64,000 bases of DNA from DATBRG01 sp036560445 (GCA_036560445.1 DATBRG010000021.1:47694-111693); one strand, 5' to 3'. Positions 25,283 through 34,166 are shown, counted from the first letter of the stretch. Translations and numbers: made by a program. The notes: generated by a model from the sequence alone, not told the origin.

Positions 25283-25315
25283 AAATAAAAATGGCGAGGC
25301 GCTAAGCACCTCGCC
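25283..25315 (-). terminator. Intrinsic terminator for the bufferin-like gene (hairpin shared by convergent genes)
   Basis: GGCGAGG (25293-25299) pairs with CCTCGCC (25309-25315). Read on the minus strand the hairpin is followed by ATTTTTATTT, a good tail. On the plus strand the tail is only GTCTCATTT. It lies between the second cupin and the bufferin-like gene and may work in both directions, better on the minus strand. Confidence 0.8.
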
Positions 25316-25340
25316 GTCTCATTTAGCCTAAAAACTGGGA

Positions 25341-25601
25341 TTAACCCTCAGTACCGCCCTTGGCTTTGCATTCTTTGGCAGTTAATGCCAAGAAGCCATG
25401 ACCCTTGCATACGTTTTGGCCTTTGCAGGCGTTTTCAGCAGTCTTACAGTCGCTGGTGCCCTTGCATGAGTTAACGCCAACGCAATGTACTTTTGCCTCG
25501 GTAGCTTTGTCCGCCGCATTTGCGAAACCGGCCATTACCAGCACGGCTGCACCAGCAGCCATCATAGCGCCAGTCTTGAGTTTTGATTGAATAGTAGACA
25601 T
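25341..25601 (-). CDS. Bufferin-type (BufA-like) Cys-rich exported peptide
   Basis: An 86-aa precursor with a Sec signal peptide (residues 1-29, ending FANA) and a mature part with six cysteines at 40, 46, 52, 59, 65 and 78. The CKG triplet occurs three times and VHCVGVNSCKG opens the series. This is the pattern of BufA2-type bufferins, copper-binding peptides whose cysteines are modified by BufB (DUF692) and BufC (DUF2063). Neither maturase gene is adjacent: glnD lies upstream and a cupin downstream. The ATG at 25601 follows AAAGGA; longer in-frame starts would bury the signal peptide. Transcription probably starts from the ECF-like promoter about 110 bases upstream. Confidence 0.82.
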   Translation of the reverse strand: MSTIQSKLKTGAMMAAGAAVLVMAGFANAADKATEAKVHCVGVNSCKGTSDCKTAENACKGQNVCKGHGFLALTAKECKAKGGTEG

Positions 25602-25712
25602 GTATTTCCTTTCAAAATGGATAAAAAAGCTTAATTTAAGCTGGTAGCTCAGTAGGTAGTGAGCATGCAACAAGGCTAATACACTCAGCATGTACTTAGC
25701 CTCTGCCATTTT

Positions 25713-25738
25713 GTCGAGCCAAATATCAAAACCTTACA
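25713..25738 (-). promoter_or_regulatory. Putative ECF sigma-factor promoter of the bufferin-like gene
   Basis: On the minus strand TGTAAGG (25738-25732) is followed after 15-16 bases by CGAC (25716-25713). This resembles the GTAAC-type -35 and CGA-type -10 boxes of extracytoplasmic-function sigma factors that drive bufferin operons in Caulobacter and other proteobacteria. It lies about 110 bases before the start codon in the 189-base gap to glnD, with no better sigma-70 promoter nearby. This is a pattern match only, and no sigma or anti-sigma gene is nearby. Confidence 0.5.
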
Positions 25739-25790
25739 ATTAATTCTAATTAAAAATTCTGCAGCGAAATATCGCAAAGAATGAGTGGTA

Positions 25791-28373
25791 TTAAATCTGG
25801 GTAAGCAGTTCCTGCTCTAGCATCTTCAGGACTTCTTCATCCAGCTTACTGCCAGATTTACCTGAAATTAAAAAAGTATCTTCGGCGCGATTGCCCAAGG
25901 TATTGATTTTGGCGGTATGCAAGTGCACATTGTGCTGCAAAAAGGTGTGGGCCAGCCTGGAGAGCAGTCCAGGGCGATCACCGGCAACAATATCGAGTAC
26001 ATGGTTCTGGCCATTTGTTCCCGGTTTGATATGGATGCCGGCTGCTATCGGCATGTGCTTGACTTGGCGGCTGATGCGTCCTTGTAATGGTGATTCCGGT
26101 GCGCTGGTGCTGAGTAGTTTTTGCGTTAGCTCATACTCAATATAACTTAACAAATCACGATAGCTTACTGATTTATCACTTTGATCTAAAACTAGAAAAC
26201 TATCAAGAGCATAGCCGTGTTGTGTGGTATGAACCTTTGCTTCGAGAATGGTATAGCCGATTCTCTCAAAAAAGCCGCAAATACGTGCAAACAGATCATC
26301 ACGATCTTGCGTATATATCAGCACTTGTATGCCATCTCCGGCCGGGCTCAGACGCGCCCGGACAACAGGGGTTTGGGTGTTGAGGTGTGATAGCAACAGG
26401 CGGGTATGCCAGGCGATCTCTTGACTCTCATGGCGTAAGAAATACTGTTGACCTAGCTTGTCCCACAAGGGTTGGTAGGCATTCTTGACTATGCCGTAAT
26501 GGCTCAGGGTCTTAATTGCATGGTGCTGGCGTGTCTGTAATTCTGCATCAGCATTATTCGCAGTTCCTCTTAACAGGCGTTGTGAGGCTAGGAACAGGTG
26601 CTCTAGCAGCTTGGCTTTCCAGGCATTCCATACCTTGGGGCTGGTGCCACGGATATCGGCCACAGTTAGCAGATAAAGTGCAGTCAGACGACGTTCATTA
26701 CCGGCAAATCGTGCAAAGTTCTCGATAACGTCAGGATCGGACAAGTCTGACTTCTGTGCTGTACTGGACATGATCAGGTGTGATTCAACCAGCCACGAAA
26801 CTAAGTTGGTATCCTCCCTGGAAAGCCCATGCGCCCTGCAGAAGCGTCTCGCATCCAATGTACCTAGTGTCGAATGGTCACCGCCGCGTCCCTTAGCGAT
26901 ATCATGAAACAGTGCGCCCAGATAGAGAAGGTGTGGTGCATCAAATGCAGCAAACAGCTTGCTACATAACGGAAACTCATGCGCCAGTTCGGGCATGACG
27001 AAACGGCGTAAATTACACAGCACATTAAGGATATGCTCATCAACTGTGTAAACATGGAATAGATCATGCTGCATTTGGCCAATGATGCGGCCAAATGCCG
27101 GTATGTAGCGTCCAAGTATTCCATAGCGGTTCATCAGGCTGAGAGCGTTGGTCACACCGGTTTTTTGCTGCAGGATCTGAAGAAATAGTGCCTTGTTGAC
27201 TGGGTCCTGGCGGAACTCACGATTGACCAGATTCTTGACGCGGTGCAGTGTACGCAAGAAATTGGCGCTCATGCCCTTAAGTGTGGGGTGTTGCTGCAAT
27301 AGCAGGAAGCTTTCCAGAATGGCAGAGGGCTGGCGCTGTAACAGGGTGGCTGACTTTATATCCAATAGGCCATTGCGAGCCTCAAATTTGGAATTGATTT
27401 CGATCAGTTCATGTTGTTCCGGATATATGCGCTCTTTGAGCAGTTGAAGCAGGATCTCGTTTATCAGGTTAACGAATTTGGCACTGCGATAATAGCTGTG
27501 CATGAGCTGCTCACTGGCGCGACGACGTGCTGTATTGACATAGCCCAGCTGTTTTGCCAAATCATTCTGGAAGTCAAACAGCAGGCGGTCTTCACGCCGA
27601 TTGGCGAGATAATGCAAGCGGGTGCGCAACATTTGCAGATGACGTTCGTGACGCCTTATCTGCCGTCCTTCAACAGCGCTGATCAGGCCTTGTTTAACCA
27701 AAGCGTTCCAGTTGTCGCCGATACCTGCACTACGAGCTATCCACAGTATGTTCTGCAAATCCCTCAATCCGCCGGGGCTCTCCTTGATATTAGGTTCCAG
27801 GTTATAGGCGGTGTCGTTGTGTCGCTTGTGCCGCTGTTCTTGCTCCAGCATCTTGGCTGTGAAAAAGGCATGTACGTCCATGGCAGATTCAATGGCCTGC
27901 TCGAAGCGACGGTAAATCTGTTTGTTGCCGGTAAGCAAACGTGCTTCCAGCATATTGGTTTGTACGGTGGCATCTTTCGCCGCCTCGGCCACGCATTCAT
28001 CCAGGCTGCGTACACTATGGCCTACTGCCAGCCCTATATCCCAGAACAGGCCGATCAGCGTTTCTACAGAATTGCTGACAGCTACGTCAGCGCCGTCAGG
28101 CAATAGAATGAGTAAATCAACATCCGAGTAGGGGAAAAGCTCGCCACGACCATAGCCGCCGACTGCGATCAGGCAAAGCTGCGAATCCATGGTGGATTGT
28201 TGCCATATATCGCGTAATAAGGCATCTACCAGGTGACAGTGTTGGCGCAGCAGGCGCGAAGTATCAGCGTTTTTTTGGAAAGCAGTACGCAGTTCTTCCT
28301 GTTGGTGTTGTAAGCGGTTACGCCAAGCTTTAGCAAGGCTTTCAGGCTCGCGCGAGGCTTGGCTGGCGGACAT
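25791..28373 (-). CDS. glnD: [Protein-PII] uridylyltransferase / uridylyl-removing enzyme
   Basis: An 860-aa nitrogen-status sensor that uridylylates PII proteins under low glutamine and removes the group under high glutamine. Domain order: nucleotidyltransferase with GGYGRGELFPYSDVDLL near residue 70, a helical linker, an HD domain with LFHDIAKGRGGDHS near residue 490, and two C-terminal ACT domains from about 680 that bind glutamine. The length is normal. It starts three bases after the map stop codon, so map and glnD are co-transcribed on the minus strand, divergent from rpsB. Confidence 0.96.
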   Translation of the reverse strand: MSASQASREPESLAKAWRNRLQHQQEELRTAFQKNADTSRLLRQHCHLVDALLRDIWQQSTMDSQLCLIAVGGYGRGELFPYSDVDLLILLPDGADVAVSNSVETLIGLFWDIGLAVGHSVRSLDECVAEAAKDATVQTNMLEARLLTGNKQIYRRFEQAIESAMDVHAFFTAKMLEQEQRHKRHNDTAYNLEPNIKESPGGLRDLQNILWIARSAGIGDNWNALVKQGLISAVEGRQIRRHERHLQMLRTRLHYLANRREDRLLFDFQNDLAKQLGYVNTARRRASEQLMHSYYRSAKFVNLINEILLQLLKERIYPEQHELIEINSKFEARNGLLDIKSATLLQRQPSAILESFLLLQQHPTLKGMSANFLRTLHRVKNLVNREFRQDPVNKALFLQILQQKTGVTNALSLMNRYGILGRYIPAFGRIIGQMQHDLFHVYTVDEHILNVLCNLRRFVMPELAHEFPLCSKLFAAFDAPHLLYLGALFHDIAKGRGGDHSTLGTLDARRFCRAHGLSREDTNLVSWLVESHLIMSSTAQKSDLSDPDVIENFARFAGNERRLTALYLLTVADIRGTSPKVWNAWKAKLLEHLFLASQRLLRGTANNADAELQTRQHHAIKTLSHYGIVKNAYQPLWDKLGQQYFLRHESQEIAWHTRLLLSHLNTQTPVVRARLSPAGDGIQVLIYTQDRDDLFARICGFFERIGYTILEAKVHTTQHGYALDSFLVLDQSDKSVSYRDLLSYIEYELTQKLLSTSAPESPLQGRISRQVKHMPIAAGIHIKPGTNGQNHVLDIVAGDRPGLLSRLAHTFLQHNVHLHTAKINTLGNRAEDTFLISGKSGSKLDEEVLKMLEQELLTQI

Positions 28374-28375
28374 GT

Positions 28376-29185
28376 TTAGTTAGTACCGGAGATAATGCCG
28401 GGTAGCGGTGGCGAGCCGGCAGATAATGTCATGACTTCATAGCCGGATTCGGTCACGAGCACGGTGTGCTCCCATTGTGCAGACAGGCTATGGTCTTTGG
28501 TCACGATCGTCCAGCCATCGCCCAGCTGCTTGATATCGCGCTTTCCGGCATTAATCATGGGTTCAATGGTAAACATCATGCCAGTCTGCAGCTTTAGCCC
28601 GGTGCCCGGTTTGCCGTAATGCAATACCTGAGGATCTTCATGGAATTTTCTGCCGATCCCATGACCGCAGAATTCACGTACCACGCTGTAGCCGTTCTTT
28701 TCTGCGTGCATCTGGATAACATGACCGATATCGCCCAAAGTTACGCCAGGCTTTACCTTGGCTATACCAAGCCACATGCATTCGTAGGTGATATCACATA
28801 GGCGCTTGGCTTGAATGGAAGGCTCGCCCACATAAAACATGCGGCTGGTATCGCCATGATAGCCGTCCTTGATGACGGTAATATCCAGATTAACGATGTC
28901 ACCATTCTTCAGCACTTTCTCGCCTGGCACCCCATGGCAAATCTGGTGATTGACGGAAGCGCAGATGGACTTAGGGTATGGCGTATGACCAGGTGGGGCG
29001 TAATTCAAGGGTGCGGGGATAGTCTTTTGCACGTTAACCATATAATCGTGACATAGCTGGTCCAGCTTTTCTGTGCTGACGCCAGGCTTAACGTGGGGCG
29101 TGATAAAATCAAGTACTTCCGAGGCTAGTTGGCCAGCAACGCGCATTTTTGCCACATCAAATTCGTTCTTAATCGTGATTGCCAT
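28376..29185 (-). CDS. map: Methionine aminopeptidase, type I
   Basis: A 269-aa metalloprotease cleaving the initiator Met from new proteins. Metal ligands of the pita-bread fold are visible in NLDITVIKDGYHGDTSR (two Asp), the GHGIGRKFHEDP segment (His) and TIEPM (Glu), with a last Glu in QWEHTVLV. The ATG at 29185 follows AGGA; an earlier start at 29212 has no support. It is divergent from rpsB across 197 bases, the usual map/rpsB arrangement in proteobacteria. Confidence 0.96.
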   Translation of the reverse strand: MAITIKNEFDVAKMRVAGQLASEVLDFITPHVKPGVSTEKLDQLCHDYMVNVQKTIPAPLNYAPPGHTPYPKSICASVNHQICHGVPGEKVLKNGDIVNLDITVIKDGYHGDTSRMFYVGEPSIQAKRLCDITYECMWLGIAKVKPGVTLGDIGHVIQMHAEKNGYSVVREFCGHGIGRKFHEDPQVLHYGKPGTGLKLQTGMMFTIEPMINAGKRDIKQLGDGWTIVTKDHSLSAQWEHTVLVTESGYEVMTLSAGSPPLPGIISGTN

Positions 29186-29301
29186 AATTCCTAAGCCGGG
29201 CAAAAAGCCCAAATTTCCTTGAATCCAAACAGGTGCTTATGGTAGCATATTGCACCTCGTTTCGTAGGAAGCGAGGACTTTGCAATACTTTGTAAATTAG
29301 A

Positions 29302-29356
29302 ACATGTGCCCCGTATAGGGTGTCTGAAACCATTCAGATGTTTTTTGGGTACATGT
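29302..29356 (+). ncRNA. rpsB mRNA leader structure (S2 autoregulatory element, t44/tff-like position)
   Basis: In the 5' untranslated region of rpsB, ACATGT at 29302-29307 can pair with ACATGT at 29351-29356 and the neighbouring GCCC/GGG bases extend the helix. Inside lie a CCC/GGG hairpin (about 29310-29320) and TCTGAA-ACCA-TTCAGA (29323-29338). This branched fold sits in the same place as the S2-responsive leader (t44/tff RNA) between map and rpsB of enterobacteria. The sequence and fold were read by eye; equivalence to that family is inference. Confidence 0.6.
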
Positions 29357-29382
29357 GAGCTATAACCCTTACTGGAGCTATT

Positions 29383-30132
29383 ATGTCTGTAACTATGCGT
29401 CAAATGCTGGAAGCTGGGGTGCACTTCGGCCATCAAACCCGTTACTGGAACCCTAAAATGGCGCCGTATATTTTCGGCGACCGCAACAAGATTCATATCG
29501 TCAATCTGGAAAAAACCCTGCCGCTGTTTGAGGATGCACTTAAGTATATCCGTCAATTAGCTGCCAACAAAGGTCGTATCCTGTTTGTCGGTACCAAGCG
29601 TCAAGCACGCGATATCGTTAAAGAAGAGGCCCAGCGTGCTGGCTGTGCTTATGTAAATCACCGCTGGTTGGGCGGCATGCTGACCAACTTCAAGACAGTT
29701 AGACAATCCATCAAGCGTCTGAATGACTATGAAGCCATGTTGATTGATGGCAGTCTGGAAAAGTTCGGCAAGAAAGAAGCCCTTGGTTACAAGCGTGAAG
29801 TTGAAAAACTTGAACGCTCTATCGGTGGTATTAAGGAAATGGGAGGCCTACCAGACGCCATTTTCATCATTGACGTTGGCCATGAAAGTGGCGCGATTAC
29901 CGAAGCTGCAAAGCTTGGTATCCCAGTTATTGGTGTAGTTGATACCAATAACTCGCCAGATGGTGTTGCTTACATCATCCCAGGTAACGATGACTCAAGT
30001 CGTGCAATTCGTCTATACGCACGTGGTGTGGCTGATGCTGTACTGGAAGGTCGTGCTACTGTGCTTACCGAAATCGTGAAATCGGCGACTGAAGAAGAGT
30101 TTGTCGAGGTTGAAGAGACCGCGGCAGAGTAA
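29383..30132 (+). CDS. rpsB: 30S ribosomal protein S2
   Basis: A 249-aa S2 protein. The N-terminus MSVTMRQMLEAGVHFGHQTR-type segment, WNPKMAPYIFGDRN and IPVIGVVDTNN with PGNDDSSRAI are characteristic. GGAG seven bases before the ATG is the ribosome site. It is followed by a hairpin terminator and then tsf, the usual order, so part of the transcripts probably stop between them. Confidence 0.98.
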   Translation: MSVTMRQMLEAGVHFGHQTRYWNPKMAPYIFGDRNKIHIVNLEKTLPLFEDALKYIRQLAANKGRILFVGTKRQARDIVKEEAQRAGCAYVNHRWLGGMLTNFKTVRQSIKRLNDYEAMLIDGSLEKFGKKEALGYKREVEKLERSIGGIKEMGGLPDAIFIIDVGHESGAITEAAKLGIPVIGVVDTNNSPDGVAYIIPGNDDSSRAIRLYARGVADAVLEGRATVLTEIVKSATEEEFVEVEETAAE

Positions 30133-30146
30133 GGCCTTCAAACAAG

Positions 30147-30169
30147 AAGGGGCGTGAGCCCCTTTTTTT
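30147..30169 (+). terminator. Intrinsic terminator between rpsB and tsf
   Basis: A GGGGC stem with GTGA loop and GCCCC arm, extended by AA/TT, followed by seven T residues. It probably attenuates rather than fully blocks read-through into tsf. Confidence 0.88.
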
Positions 30170-30245
30170 ATATCTAATTCAGCTTGCTTAATGGTGGCTG
30201 ACAGAATTTTAAGAACGTAAAGTTAAAAAGCTTAAGGAGTTAAAG

Positions 30246-31121
30246 ATGGCTGAAATTACCGCATCCATGGTGAAAGATTTGCGTGAGCGTACCGATGCGC
30301 CAATGATGGATTGCAAAAAGGCATTAACCGAGGCTGATGGCGACATGGTTCGTGCTGAAGAAATCTTGCGTGTGCGTTTTGGCAATAAGGCAAGCAAAGC
30401 TGCTGGTCGCGTTGCTGCCGAGGGTACTGTGGGCATCTCTATCAGCGCTGATGGCAAAACCGGCGCTATGGTAGAAGTAAATTCCGAAACCGATTTTTGT
30501 GCGAAGAATGATGAGTTCCTCGCTTTTACCCGTGATTTGGCTACAGCCATCGCTGCTGCTAAACCCGCCGATATTAATGCCGTTGCTGATCTCAAGCTGC
30601 GCGATAGCACTGTAGAGGGTGTACGTACGCAGCTAGTTGGCAAGATTGGTGAAAACATCACGCCACGTCGTTTTATTTCGCTAAATGCACAAGGCAAGCT
30701 TGCAAGTTATGTGCACGGTAGCAAGATTGGTGTGCTGGTTGATCTGGTGGGTGGCGATGAAGCACTAGGCAAGGATATCGCCATGCATATTGCTGCAGCC
30801 AAGCCAAGGTCATTAGACGCTAGTGGTGTTGAGCCTGCCTTGATTGAAGCTGAGCGCCGTGTAGCCATTGAAAAAGCTAAGGAAGCCGGCAAACCAGAAG
30901 CGATGCTGGAAAAAATCGCTGAAGGTACAGTACAAAAATACCTGAAGGAAGTAACTCTGTTGAGCCAGCCTTTTGTTAAGGATGACAAACAGACTGTGGA
31001 GCAACTACTCAAGTCCCGGGGCGCTAGTGTGGCTTCGTTCACTATGTACGTTGTAGGCGAGGGTATTGAGAAGGTCGTCACTGACTTTGCTGCTGAAGTA
31101 GCCGCTGCCGCCAAGGTATAA
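30246..31121 (+). CDS. tsf: Elongation factor Ts
   Basis: A 291-aa nucleotide exchange factor for EF-Tu. The N-terminal UBA-like segment VKDLRERTDAPMMDCKKAL, the core motif VEVNSETDFCAKND and the C-terminal coiled region are all present. AAGGAG precedes the start. It follows rpsB and precedes pyrH, the standard order. Confidence 0.98.
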   Translation: MAEITASMVKDLRERTDAPMMDCKKALTEADGDMVRAEEILRVRFGNKASKAAGRVAAEGTVGISISADGKTGAMVEVNSETDFCAKNDEFLAFTRDLATAIAAAKPADINAVADLKLRDSTVEGVRTQLVGKIGENITPRRFISLNAQGKLASYVHGSKIGVLVDLVGGDEALGKDIAMHIAAAKPRSLDASGVEPALIEAERRVAIEKAKEAGKPEAMLEKIAEGTVQKYLKEVTLLSQPFVKDDKQTVEQLLKSRGASVASFTMYVVGEGIEKVVTDFAAEVAAAAKV

Positions 31122-31157
31122 AGTTACCGTCACTTTTTTTGAGTGACAAAACAATGA

Positions 31158-31197
31158 AAAACGTGGATAGCCCGTTATAATGGCATCCACGTTTTTT
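31158..31197 (+). terminator. Intrinsic terminator after tsf, with a TATAAT in the loop
   Basis: ACGTGGAT (31161-31168) pairs with ATCCACGT (31185-31192) and is followed by a T-run. The loop contains a perfect TATAAT at 31176-31181, about 40 bases before the pyrH start, which could be the -10 of a pyrH promoter, although no good -35 is seen. A shorter inverted repeat, GTCACT/AGTGAC, lies just upstream at 31129-31147. Confidence 0.78.
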
Positions 31198-31220
31198 ATG
31201 ATGTCTTGCATAGGAGTCAC

Positions 31221-31937
31221 ATGGCCTCGCCTGCTTATAAACGTATATTGCTGAAACTCTCTGGTGAAGCTCTCATGGGCGATGATAGCTATGGCATAAA
31301 TCGCGCTACCATCACCCGCATCGTCGGGGAAATCAAGGAAGTTGTCGATTTAGGTGTTCAAGTGGCTGTGGTGATTGGCGGAGGTAATATTTTCCGTGGT
31401 GTAGCACCTGCTGCTGAAGGCATGGATCGCGCCACTGCCGACTATATGGGTATGCTAGCGACGGTGATGAATGCGCTGGCATTGCAGGATGCCATGAAGC
31501 ACATTGGGCTTGTCAGCCGTGTTCAATCAGCACTTAATATCGAGCAGGTTGTAGAGCCTTATATTCGTGGTAAAGCCATCCGCTATCTGGAAGAGGGGCG
31601 AGTGGTTATTTTTGGTGCCGGCACCGGCAATCCATTTTTTACCACCGATACAGCAGCGGCCTTACGCGGTATGGAGATGAATGCCGATATCGTACTTAAG
31701 GCTACTAAGGTCGACGGTGTTTATACCGATGATCCGAAAACCAATCCCGACGCCATGCGTTATAAGACTTTGAGTTTTGATGAGGCTATTGTTAAAAACC
31801 TCAAAGTGATGGATGCGACAGCCCTGACGCTTTGTCGCGACCAGAAGTTGCCCATATCAGTATTCAGTATTTTCAAGCAAGGCGCGCTCAAGCGCGTGGT
31901 GATGGGGCAGGATGAAGGCACGCATGTTGTTCCCTGA
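31221..31937 (+). CDS. pyrH: Uridylate kinase
   Basis: A 238-aa UMP kinase of the amino-acid-kinase fold that makes UDP for nucleotide synthesis. LLKLSGEALMG is the N-terminal phosphate loop, VVIGGGNIFRG the second, and DATALTLCRDQKLPI the C-terminal part. The ATG at 31221 follows TAGGAG and starts MASPAYKR; an earlier in-frame ATG at 31206 lacks a ribosome site. Confidence 0.97.
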   Translation: MASPAYKRILLKLSGEALMGDDSYGINRATITRIVGEIKEVVDLGVQVAVVIGGGNIFRGVAPAAEGMDRATADYMGMLATVMNALALQDAMKHIGLVSRVQSALNIEQVVEPYIRGKAIRYLEEGRVVIFGAGTGNPFFTTDTAAALRGMEMNADIVLKATKVDGVYTDDPKTNPDAMRYKTLSFDEAIVKNLKVMDATALTLCRDQKLPISVFSIFKQGALKRVVMGQDEGTHVVP

Positions 31938-31970
31938 TCATAGACGAGTCAATATCGCCAGGAGGAAATG

Positions 31971-32528
31971 ATGCTCAACGACGTGAAAAAAAACGCTGAT
32001 CAAAAAATGCAAAAGTCGCTGGAAGCGCTCAAGAATGATTTAGCCAAAATCCGTACGGGCCGCGCGCATACTGGCCTGCTTGATCATGTGATGGTGGAGT
32101 ACTACGGCTCCATGGTGGCAGTTAATCAGGTAGCTAACGTTACGCTTGGCGATGCACGTACTATCAACGTTCAGCCTTATGAAAAAAGTATGGCAGGCAA
32201 AGTCGAAAAGGCCATCCGTGATGCAGACCTGGGCCTGAATCCGGCTACCAATGGTGACATTATTCGTGTACCTATGCCAATGCTGACAGAGGAAAGGCGT
32301 CGTGAATTAATTAAGGTCGTCAAGACCGAAGGCGAAAATGCCAAGGTGGCGGTACGGAATGTCCGCCGTGACGCTAATGACGCGCTGAAGAAGCTCATCA
32401 AGGACAAGGAAATCAGTGAGGATGATGAGCGGCGCGCGCAAGATGAAATCCAGAAGCTCACTGACAGATATGTCATCGAAGTGGATAAAATGCTTCAAGC
32501 TAAAGAAGCCGAATTGATGGCGGTTTGA
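31971..32528 (+). CDS. frr: Ribosome recycling factor
   Basis: A 185-aa factor that with EF-G splits the post-termination ribosome. Typical segments are KIRTGRAHTGLLDHV, NPATNGDIIRVPMPMLTEERR and VRNVRRDANDALKK in the long helical bundle. AGGAGG at 31960-31965 is five bases before the second of two adjacent ATGs, which is why 31971 is chosen over 31968. It is followed by uppS after 56 bases. Confidence 0.97.
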   Translation: MLNDVKKNADQKMQKSLEALKNDLAKIRTGRAHTGLLDHVMVEYYGSMVAVNQVANVTLGDARTINVQPYEKSMAGKVEKAIRDADLGLNPATNGDIIRVPMPMLTEERRRELIKVVKTEGENAKVAVRNVRRDANDALKKLIKDKEISEDDERRAQDEIQKLTDRYVIEVDKMLQAKEAELMAV

Positions 32529-32584
32529 TACTAAGCTCGCGTCTAATTATTTTTTTGCACTGTTCTAATATTCTGGGGCACTGA

Positions 32585-33346
32585 TTGGCAATTTTTACCA
32601 GCTCCACACAATCCATTCCAGTTAGTTCGGAAATACCGCGCCATATAGCCGTTATTATGGATGGCAACGGTCGCTGGGCAAAAAAGCGCTTCTTGCCACG
32701 CATTGCCGGCCATAAACGCGGTGTGGAAGTCGTACGTGACATGGTCAAGCAGTGCGCCACACTTGGCGTTGAGTACCTTACACTATTTGCCTTTAGCAGC
32801 GAGAACTGGCGACGGCCCGCGGAAGAAGTCAGCTTTCTCATGGGTCTTTTTCTTGAAGCGCTCAAGCGTGAAGTCAGCAAGCTGCATCAAAATAATATTC
32901 GCCTGATCATGATAGGCGATCGTTCGCGTTTTGATGCTGCCTTGCAAACACAGATTGCTGATGCAGAGCGCCAGACTAAAGACAATAAAGGCTTAACTTT
33001 AACCATTGCGGCTAACTATGGGGGCCGATGGGATTTGCTGCAAGCCATGAACCTTATGCAGAAGGCACAACCAGAGTTGTCTGGCAAATTCACTGAACAG
33101 GATATTGCGCCATATCTATCCATGCATTATGCGCCAGAGCCTGATTTGTTTATCCGTACTGGTGGCGAACAACGTATCAGCAATTTTTTGCTATGGCAGC
33201 TTGCATATAGCGAATTCTACTTTACTGATACGCTGTGGCCGGATTTTGACGAGGCCGCGCTCAATCAGGCCATTAAATCTTATCAACAGCGTGAACGCCG
33301 TTTTGGCCGCACTAGTGAACAACTCATCGACAAACAACATGCTTAA
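32585..33346 (+). CDS. uppS: Undecaprenyl diphosphate synthase
   Basis: A 253-aa cis-prenyltransferase making the C55 lipid carrier for peptidoglycan and O-antigen. D26 in AVIMDGNGRWAKKR is the catalytic Asp. LTLFAFSSENWRRP and PDLFIRTGGEQRISNFLLWQ are the other family motifs. The start is TTG at 32585, preceded by GGGG; the first in-frame ATG would be M25 in the catalytic loop, so TTG is required. It overlaps cdsA by eight bases. Confidence 0.95.
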   Translation: MAIFTSSTQSIPVSSEIPRHIAVIMDGNGRWAKKRFLPRIAGHKRGVEVVRDMVKQCATLGVEYLTLFAFSSENWRRPAEEVSFLMGLFLEALKREVSKLHQNNIRLIMIGDRSRFDAALQTQIADAERQTKDNKGLTLTIAANYGGRWDLLQAMNLMQKAQPELSGKFTEQDIAPYLSMHYAPEPDLFIRTGGEQRISNFLLWQLAYSEFYFTDTLWPDFDEAALNQAIKSYQQRERRFGRTSEQLIDKQHA

Positions 33347-34166
33347 AACGCGTATTTTCACCTCTGTCATACTGATTTTCGGATTTCTGGCGGCCTTGTT
33401 CTATTTGCCAGATACTTACTGGGCAATCCTGATGCTTGGCGGCTTGCTGATTGGTACTCGAGAGTGGGCGGTGATGGCCAAATTTAGGCCGGTTGTTAAT
33501 ATTGCATACTTATCGATAACCTTGCTTGCCGGTCTGGCACTGATTTTTGCACCCCAATTAAACATGTCATACCTGCAACATTACGGTATGTTCTGGGGAA
33601 TATTGGCCGCTGCCATATTCTGGATATTGGTAGCCCCAGTCTGGCTGGTTTCTCGCTATCAGTTTAAGAATTTTCTTGTAATGGCAGTTGCGGGTTGGGT
33701 TGTTATTATGCCTTTATGGCTAGCTCTGCTGAGCTTACGCAGGATCAGCCCATGGTTGCTGCTGGGAATTATTGGTGCAGTTTGGATTGCTGATAGTGCC
33801 GCATATTTTACGGGGAAACGCTTCGGCAAGCGCAAACTGGCGCCATTAATTAGCCCGGGTAAAACTTGGGAAGGTGTACTCGGTGCTTGGTTAGCGGTGA
33901 GTATTTACGGATTTGTACTATGCCAGGTTTTTGCCCTTGATTACTGGCTGATTGCAGGTTTATGGGGTATTACGGTACTCAGTATCATGGGCGACTTGCT
34001 GGAGTCATTGCTTAAGCGACAAGCTAATCTGAAAGATAGCGGTAGCCTGTTGCCGGGTCATGGCGGCGTTCTGGATAGGATTGATGGACTGACTTCCAGC
34101 CTGCCATTAGCCGCATTCTTTATTTATTTCCCTTTGTATTACGCTGCCTGGTTCTATTATGTCTAG
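33339..34166 (+). CDS. cdsA: Phosphatidate cytidylyltransferase
   Basis: A 275-aa polytopic membrane enzyme forming CDP-diacylglycerol from phosphatidate and CTP. Seven or so hydrophobic segments precede the C-terminal signature, seen as SIMGDLLESLLKRQANLKDSG followed by LPGHGGVLDRIDGL. The ATG at 33339 overlaps the uppS end by eight bases; longer frames upstream are uppS in another frame. It overlaps dxr by eight bases as well, so translation is coupled. Confidence 0.95.
   Translation: MLKTRIFTSVILIFGFLAALFYLPDTYWAILMLGGLLIGTREWAVMAKFRPVVNIAYLSITLLAGLALIFAPQLNMSYLQHYGMFWGILAAAIFWILVAPVWLVSRYQFKNFLVMAVAGWVVIMPLWLALLSLRRISPWLLLGIIGAVWIADSAAYFTGKRFGKRKLAPLISPGKTWEGVLGAWLAVSIYGFVLCQVFALDYWLIAGLWGITVLSIMGDLLESLLKRQANLKDSGSLLPGHGGVLDRIDGLTSSLPLAAFFIYFPLYYAAWFYYV

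Noticed and set aside
27411..28106. Plus-strand open frame of 231 codons antisense to glnD
   Set aside because: It is a shadow of the conserved nucleotidyltransferase region and resembles no known protein.
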